Source of the DNA: an uncultured Ruminiclostridium sp.
GTDB lineage: Bacteria; Bacillota; Clostridia; Oscillospirales; Ruminococcaceae
NCBI GenBank assembly: GCA_910579265.1
Contig: CAJTTE010000006.1
Span: 1-64,000, forward strand
Length of the DNA stretch: 64,000 nucleotides
Direction: 5' to 3'
In this document: piece after piece, positions 60,586 to 64,000 of the stretch
How the letters are laid out: the number at the start of each line of letters is the position of its first letter
How positions within the stretch are numbered: position 1 is the first letter of the stretch
The notes under the pieces: generated by a model
The model's input: only the letters and a program-made list of their open reading frames with translations
Database searches by the model: none
Told to the model about the DNA's origin: nothing
Translations under genes and position numbers: made by a program

Positions 60586-61113
60586 ATGAAAAATAAAACT
60601 AAAAGTATAGTGATGACGGGTGTTTTTGCGGCGATAATCTGCGTGCTTTCTCAAATCGCAATACCCATGCCCACAGGAGTTCCTGTAACCCTGCAAACTT
60701 TTGCGGTGGCGCTTTGCGGATATTTTCTCGGTGTAAAAAAGGGAACGGCCGCAGTTCTCGTTTATATTTTGCTGGGTGCGGCGGGAATACCTGTTTTCAG
60801 CGGTTTTAAAGGCGGCTTTGCCTGTCTTGGAGCGCTTACGGGAGGATTTATCTACGGATTTCTGGCATTGGCATTGCTATGCGGTATACAGCTTAAGCAC
60901 AAGCCGCTCAGAATAGCCTTGGGAGCGGCGGGGATCTTAGTATGTCATTTCTTTGGAACCCTTCAGTTTGCGCTTTTAACGGGAAACGGCTTTATTCAGG
61001 CATTTTTCCTTGTTTCGGCTCCTTATCTTATCAAGGATTTTATAAGTGTCGTACTGGCATATTTCGGAGCGCTGGCAGTAGGTAAAGCATATAAAGCAAA
61101 GGAAGCTATGTAA
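60586..61113 (+). CDS. bioY: Biotin transporter substrate-binding subunit BioY
   Basis: The S-component of an ECF-type vitamin transporter, 175 residues, six helices. It has the family motifs PTGVPVTLQTFAVALCGYFLG, the GAAGIPVFSGFKGG loop and GGFIYGF. It binds biotin and works with a shared energising module (EcfA-EcfA'-EcfT) that must be encoded elsewhere. No biotin synthesis genes are here, which suggests, but does not show, biotin auxotrophy. GGAGGG precedes the start. It is under BirA control through the shared promoter. Confidence 0.96.
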   Translation: MKNKTKSIVMTGVFAAIICVLSQIAIPMPTGVPVTLQTFAVALCGYFLGVKKGTAAVLVYILLGAAGIPVFSGFKGGFACLGALTGGFIYGFLALALLCGIQLKHKPLRIALGAAGILVCHFFGTLQFALLTGNGFIQAFFLVSAPYLIKDFISVVLAYFGALAVGKAYKAKEAM

Positions 61114-61121
61114 GCTTATGT

Positions 61122-61160
61122 CAAAAAAACCAACCGCTGTTTAAACGGTTGGTTTTTTTG
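61122..61160. terminator. Intrinsic terminator of birA-bioY
   Basis: AAAAACCAACCG (to 61136) pairs with CGGTTGGTTTTT (from 61146), with an A-run on one side and a T-run on the other. It can serve both bioY and the convergent DUF378 gene. Confidence 0.92.
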
Positions 61161-61162
61161 TT

Positions 61163-61393
61163 TTACGATCTGGTTTCTCTCATCTCTTCACGATCTCCCA
61201 CAAGCTCGTTTTTGCGGAAGAAAAGTGAAATGCACCATACCGCCGCAAGCGCAACTACAATATATAGAATACGGCTTATGATGCTGTCGCTGCCACCGAA
61301 GGCCCATGCTATAAGGTCGAAGCGGAATATTCCCACTAAGCCCCAGTTTATGCCGCCGATAAGCAGTATCCAAAGCGCTATCTTATCCATCAT
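61163..61393 (-). CDS. DUF378 small membrane protein
   Basis: A 76-residue protein with two transmembrane helices: KIALWILLIGGINWGLVGIF, then IISRILYIVVALAAVWCISLFF. The INWGLVGIF motif is diagnostic of DUF378. Function unknown. I start at the ATG at 61393 (AAAGGAAG upstream); the next codon is also ATG. The C-terminus is charged (RKNELVGDREEMRETRS). Convergent with bioY. Confidence 0.88.
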   Translation of the reverse strand: MMDKIALWILLIGGINWGLVGIFRFDLIAWAFGGSDSIISRILYIVVALAAVWCISLFFRKNELVGDREEMRETRS

Positions 61394-61554
61394 AATTTTT
61401 AGCTTCCTTTCTTTAATTTCTATGATTTTCAAAACTTTGAGGTCTTGACAATATTGTCTGCAATTAAATCTTGTTTATTCTTTGTGAAAACGCTGCAATT
61501 TTTTCAACAAAAATTGTAATATTTTACAATTCCGTAAAATATTGCAAAAATCTA

Positions 61555-61583
61555 TTGACAAAACGAAAACGCTCTTGTATAAT
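61555..61583 (+). promoter_or_regulatory. tRNA operon promoter
   Basis: TTGACA (61555-61560), exactly 17 bases, TATAAT (61578-61583): a perfect consensus promoter, 33 bases before the first tRNA. Confidence 0.95.
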
Positions 61584-61615
61584 GATTAACGTCGCTTATA
61601 CAGCAACAAATATGT

Positions 61616-61691
61616 GGGAGCTTAGCTCAGCTGGGAGAGCATCTGCCTTACAAGCAGAGGGTCACAGGTTCGAGCCCTGTAGCTCCCACCA
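61616..61691 (+). tRNA. tRNA-Val (UAC)
   Basis: Acceptor GGGAGCT pairs with AGCTCCC. D arm GCTC, anticodon loop CTTACAA (anticodon TAC), T loop TTCGAGC, discriminator A and encoded CCA. Confidence 0.97.
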
Positions 61692-61694
61692 TAT

Positions 61695-61771
61695 GGCCCG
61701 GTAGTTCAGCTGGTTAGAACGCTAGCCTGTCACGCTAGAGGTCGTGGGTTCGAACCCCATCCGGGTCGCCA
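61695..61771 (+). tRNA. tRNA-Asp (GUC)
   Basis: Acceptor GGCCCGG pairs with CCGGGTC (one G-U). Anticodon GTC in CTGTCAC, T loop TTCGAAC, discriminator G and encoded CCA. Confidence 0.97.
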
Positions 61772-61892
61772 ATAGTTTTTGCCGTCGCTATCCCCGACGG
61801 CAAGAATTGCTTTAAACATGTTTAGCCTTAGAGTTAGAACATTTCGGAAACATTTTTTTAGGCTTATGTTTATCTGCTTTTGTAATGAAAAT

Positions 61893-61968
<76 letters not shown>

Positions 61969-62012
61969 ATTTACTTCTTACTTAGAAATAATAAGCCCTA
62001 TTTCTAAGTACC

Positions 62013-62088
62013 GCGGATTTAGCTCATCTGGTAGAGCGCCACCTTGCCAAGGTGGAGGTAGCGAGTTCGAGCCTCGTAATCCGCTCCA
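62013..62088 (+). tRNA. tRNA-Gly (GCC)
   Basis: Acceptor GCGGATT pairs with AATCCGC. Anticodon GCC in TTGCCAA, T loop TTCGAGC, discriminator T and encoded CCA. Confidence 0.97.
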
Positions 62089-62170
62089 CCGCAAAACCGA
62101 CTTGCCTGTGCAGGTCGGTTTTTCAGTAAAACAGCATGAAGCATATTAAAGACTGATTTTTTCATAAAAA

Positions 62171-62246
62171 GGGCTCGTAGCTCAGCCGGGAGAGCGCTGC
62201 GTTCGCAACGCAGAGGTCGAGGGTTCGATCCCCTTCGGGTCCACCA
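62171..62246 (+). tRNA. tRNA-Ala (CGC)
   Basis: Acceptor GGGCTCG pairs with CGGGTCC, including the G3-U70 pair that marks alanine tRNAs. Anticodon loop TTCGCAA gives anticodon CGC. T loop TTCGATC, discriminator A, encoded CCA. Confidence 0.95.
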
Positions 62247-62250
62247 CATC

Positions 62251-62300
62251 TTTTGCAAAAACCGTCCCCGTCAAAGCCGGGGACGGTTTTTGCAAAAGGA
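62251..62300 (+). terminator. Terminator of the tRNA operon
   Basis: TTTTGCAAAAACCGTCCCCG (62251-62270) pairs perfectly with CGGGGACGGTTTTTGCAAAA (62278-62297). The T-run lies within the descending arm. Confidence 0.9.
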
Positions 62301-62346
62301 AAACGGCTTCGTCGGCCGCCCTTTAGGCTCTCTCCTCCGCTCGTTT
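62272..62346 (+). repeat. 75-bp direct repeat, copy 1
   Basis: From CAAAGCCGGGGACGG to CTCCGCTCGTTTT. It matches 63111-63185 with one visible mismatch (GGCCGCC against GGCTGCC). It covers the descending arm of the tRNA-operon terminator. Confidence 0.9.
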
Positions 62347-62457
62347 TTAACAGTTTTAATGAAAAATCTTTTTTATAGTTGTTAGACAGTTTGACTTTTT
62401 TGGTTTTTGCGGTGAAATATAAACGGGATATTATGTTTGGTAAAGGAGACTATTTTA

Positions 62458-62994
62458 ATGATATTGTCGGATAAAACTTTGCTAAAAATGTTAGATGAAA
62501 AATCACTTATTATTGAGCATATGGAGAAAGAACAGATTCAACCTGCAAGTGTAGATATTCGTTTAGGAAATACATTTAGTATTGTTGAAGATTCATCGGT
62601 AGGAATTATAAATTTAGAGCACGAAATCAAGTACAAAACAATAACAAGCGATACATATATTCTTTTGCCTAATCAATTTATTCTGGCGACAACGATGGAA
62701 TATTTTGATTTACCGAACAATTTGACGGCTTTTGTGGAGGGAAGAAGCTCTCTTGGAAGAATGGGATTATTTATACAAAATGCAGGTTGGGTTGATCCTG
62801 GTTTTAAAGGAGAAATTACCCTTGAACTTTATAATGCGAATCGGTGTGCAATTGAATTGAAGGCAGGCAGAAGAGTGGGGCAACTTGTTTTTGCAAAAAT
62901 GGATAATACCGCATTAAATCCTTACAAAGGAAAATACCAAGGTCAAAAAGGCGCAACAGGATCAAAAGTTTTTCTGGACAAAGAAATTATTTAA
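62458..62994 (+). CDS. dcd: dCTP deaminase
   Basis: Converts dCTP to dUTP for thymidylate synthesis (or directly to dUMP in bifunctional members). The 178-residue protein has QPASVDIRLG, FVEGRSSLGRMGL with the catalytic loop, NAGWVDPGFKGEITLELYN with the active Glu, and KYQGQKGAT at the C-terminal lid. AAAGGAGACTATTTTA precedes the ATG at 62458. The gene is visibly richer in A and T than its neighbours and is bounded by a 75-bp direct repeat, so it was probably acquired as a cassette next to the tRNA operon. Phage-encoded dcd genes are known; no other phage gene is visible. Confidence 0.93.
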   Translation: MILSDKTLLKMLDEKSLIIEHMEKEQIQPASVDIRLGNTFSIVEDSSVGIINLEHEIKYKTITSDTYILLPNQFILATTMEYFDLPNNLTAFVEGRSSLGRMGLFIQNAGWVDPGFKGEITLELYNANRCAIELKAGRRVGQLVFAKMDNTALNPYKGKYQGQKGATGSKVFLDKEII

Positions 62995-63110
62995 TTTTGT
63001 ATAATGGGCGTCATCTCGATTACAAGAATTCAAATCTCTTTGCTGAAATGTCAAAAACATCTTTTCGTAGCCTCGTGACACATCTTTTGGGAAACAGTCC
63101 TCGGACAATC

Positions 63111-63185
63111 CAAAGCCGGGGACGGTTTTTGCAAAAGGAAAACGGCTTCGTCGGCTGCCCTTTAGGCTCTCTCCTCCGCTCGTTT
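63111..63185 (+). repeat. 75-bp direct repeat, copy 2
   Basis: Second copy of 62272-62346, lacking the ascending terminator arm. It is followed by CCCCGATTTTTC and ATTCATTTTTGCTT, which recur in diverged form near 63540-63580. Confidence 0.9.
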
Positions 63186-63456
63186 TCGCCCCGATTTTTC
63201 TTGAATTTCCATAGGGAAATTCATTTTTGCTTCGCAAAAACCGAAAAATACGGGAGTGCGTTACACAACTATGCGGTCATTTTTAACGGCTTATTTAAAA
63301 ATTTTTTTAATAGTTGTGGGATAAATTATCTCCGCATGAACACCTAAGAGGAAATTTACTGTTTTTTCATGGAGATTCATGTCGTATGCAGGATGGAAGT
63401 GAGCCTGTGAGGATCTAACGGTTTGCCCGGCCAGGACTCGCCTGCGCCATATCTTT

Positions 63457-63488
63457 TAAATAACCGCAGTTTTGCTGCGGCTATTTTA
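63457..63488 (+). terminator. Terminator-like hairpin
   Basis: TTTAAATAACCGCAG pairs with CTGCGGCTATTTTAAA around a TTTTG loop. No gene ends directly before it; it may insulate the downstream gene. Confidence 0.6.
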
Positions 63489-63490
63489 AA

Positions 63491-63620
63491 AAACGGCCTT
63501 GTCGGACGCTCTTCGTTCTTTCCCTCAACCCGTTTTTTAAACCGATCCCCCGTTTCTCATAATGAAATCCATTTTTGCTTTTAAAAACGGAAAACACGGG
63601 TGTGTGTTTTTAAGGGATGC
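63491..63620 (+). repeat. Diverged copy of the post-terminator repeat
   Basis: AAACGGCCTTGTCGGACGCTC and AAATCCATTTTTGCTTTTAA resemble 63136-63290. Like the others it follows a hairpin. Confidence 0.5.
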
Positions 63621-63694
63621 GTCAGTATTGACTGCACATTCGGAGGTTTTTTAAAATTATAACTTTTTTGAAATATTTAAGGAGCGTGCTTATC

Positions 63695-64000
63695 ATGACA
63701 TTATATGAGAATTTCTGCTGGTATATAAGCCCCGAGGGAAACGTTAAAAAGAGCCCGGAAGAAAAATACGGGCACATCTCGGATTGGGCCGGACGGGCGA
63801 GAGGAATAAATCCGCTGATCTTTGACGAGCTTACAAAACAGCTTCTTAGAAGCGACTCCTGGAGCGATGAGGAATTTAGCGAAAACGAACGTGCTTTTAA
63901 AAAAATCATCGAGGGCTTTATCCGTCAAAACATGCTTCTTAAAGCCGAGCTTTCCGCACTCGAACCGTCAGGGGTTGTCAATGCAGCGGTATTTGACGCG
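63695..64000 (+). CDS. Unknown protein, 5' part only
   Basis: An open frame begins at the ATG at 63695 after AAGGAG and stays open to the window edge (102 codons). The product is soluble and acidic: YENFCWYISPEGNVKKSPEE, then DWAGRARGINPLIFDELT and SWSDEEFSENERAFKKIIEG, then a helical stretch. I do not recognise it. Base use resembles the main genome rather than the dcd cassette. Confidence 0.7.
   Translation, partial: MTLYENFCWYISPEGNVKKSPEEKYGHISDWAGRARGINPLIFDELTKQLLRSDSWSDEEFSENERAFKKIIEGFIRQNMLLKAELSALEPSGVVNAAVFDA

Larger units (their letters stand above)
62995..63694. other. Gap with repeated segments
   Basis: It holds the second direct-repeat copy (63111-63185), extended similarity between 63136-63290 and 63491-63620, and a terminator at 63457-63488. 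The stretch 63350-63450 has no recognised RNA or gene. Confidence 0.55.

Noticed and set aside
62019..62258. 79-codon minus-strand frame
   Set aside because: Covers tRNA-Gly and tRNA-Ala; an artefact of their conserved sequence.
62347..63110. Prophage
   Set aside because: Only dcd is present. There is no integrase, capsid or lysis gene and no tRNA-end att core.

Overview
The window looks like chromosomal DNA of a spore-forming, Gram-positive anaerobe of the class Clostridia, probably from the Ruminococcus/Oscillospira side. The evidence is SpoIIR, the dnaG-rpoD operon, YerC, BioY under a BirA operator, DUF6062, strong GGAGG ribosome sites and consensus sigma-A promoters. This placement is inference; no 16S body is present beyond its first bases.

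Layout. 1-28 is the 5' end of a 16S rRNA gene leaving leftwards, with two perfect-spacing promoters at 203-335. 500-10240 holds mostly leftward genes: a membrane protein, a sortase-type surface protein with a choice-of-anchor-A-like domain, a lipoprotein, NAD(P)HX repair and DUF6062. One rightward SCP2-like gene and a decayed IS200/IS605 element interrupt them. 10600-14850 has DNA repair (OGG-like glycosylase, uracil-DNA glycosylase), a foreign-looking islet and a DHH phosphoesterase. 16200-19600 has two DUF2589 genes divergent from an ADP-ribosyltransferase-like gene, then a Gln/Pro-rich membrane protein. 19960-27340 has a class A PBP, an RNA methyltransferase, spoIIR and a sigma/anti-sigma-like pair. 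28600-38000 is leftward: MATE exporter, hybrid histidine kinase, AEC transporter, small-molecule kinase, DUF368 polyprenyl-phosphate transporter and a P-type ATPase lacking its catalytic Asp. 39000-50760 is rightward: VTC/DUF4956 pair, dGTPase, dnaG, rpoD, Rrf2 regulator, FtsA-like ATPase and a degenerate GH26 lipoprotein. 51700-59280 is leftward: small membrane and secreted proteins, phosphoesterase, hslO, methyltransferase, yerC. 59500-64000 has birA-bioY, a five-tRNA operon (Val, Asp, Phe, Gly, Ala), a dCTP deaminase gene between direct repeats, and the start of an unknown gene.

The most striking content is between the genes. Nine copies of a 171-173 bp element with termini of the form GGCAAYACCGCACAATGA lie in 64 kb. 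Every copy is flanked by an exact 4-bp target duplication (TTAA six times, CTAA, TTAG, TAAA). The element is close to one long imperfect palindrome. In two places its removal, together with one duplicate, restores an interrupted reading frame: an IS200 tnpA and a secreted-protein gene. A second family of 158 bp (three copies, TA duplications) also sits inside an IS200 remnant. A third, degenerate family has termini like GGCTGTCTGAAAA. Neither MITE family has a visible transposase here, so both must depend on enzymes encoded elsewhere.

Limits: all calls come from reading the sequence and its translations. No database search, folding or alignment program was run.
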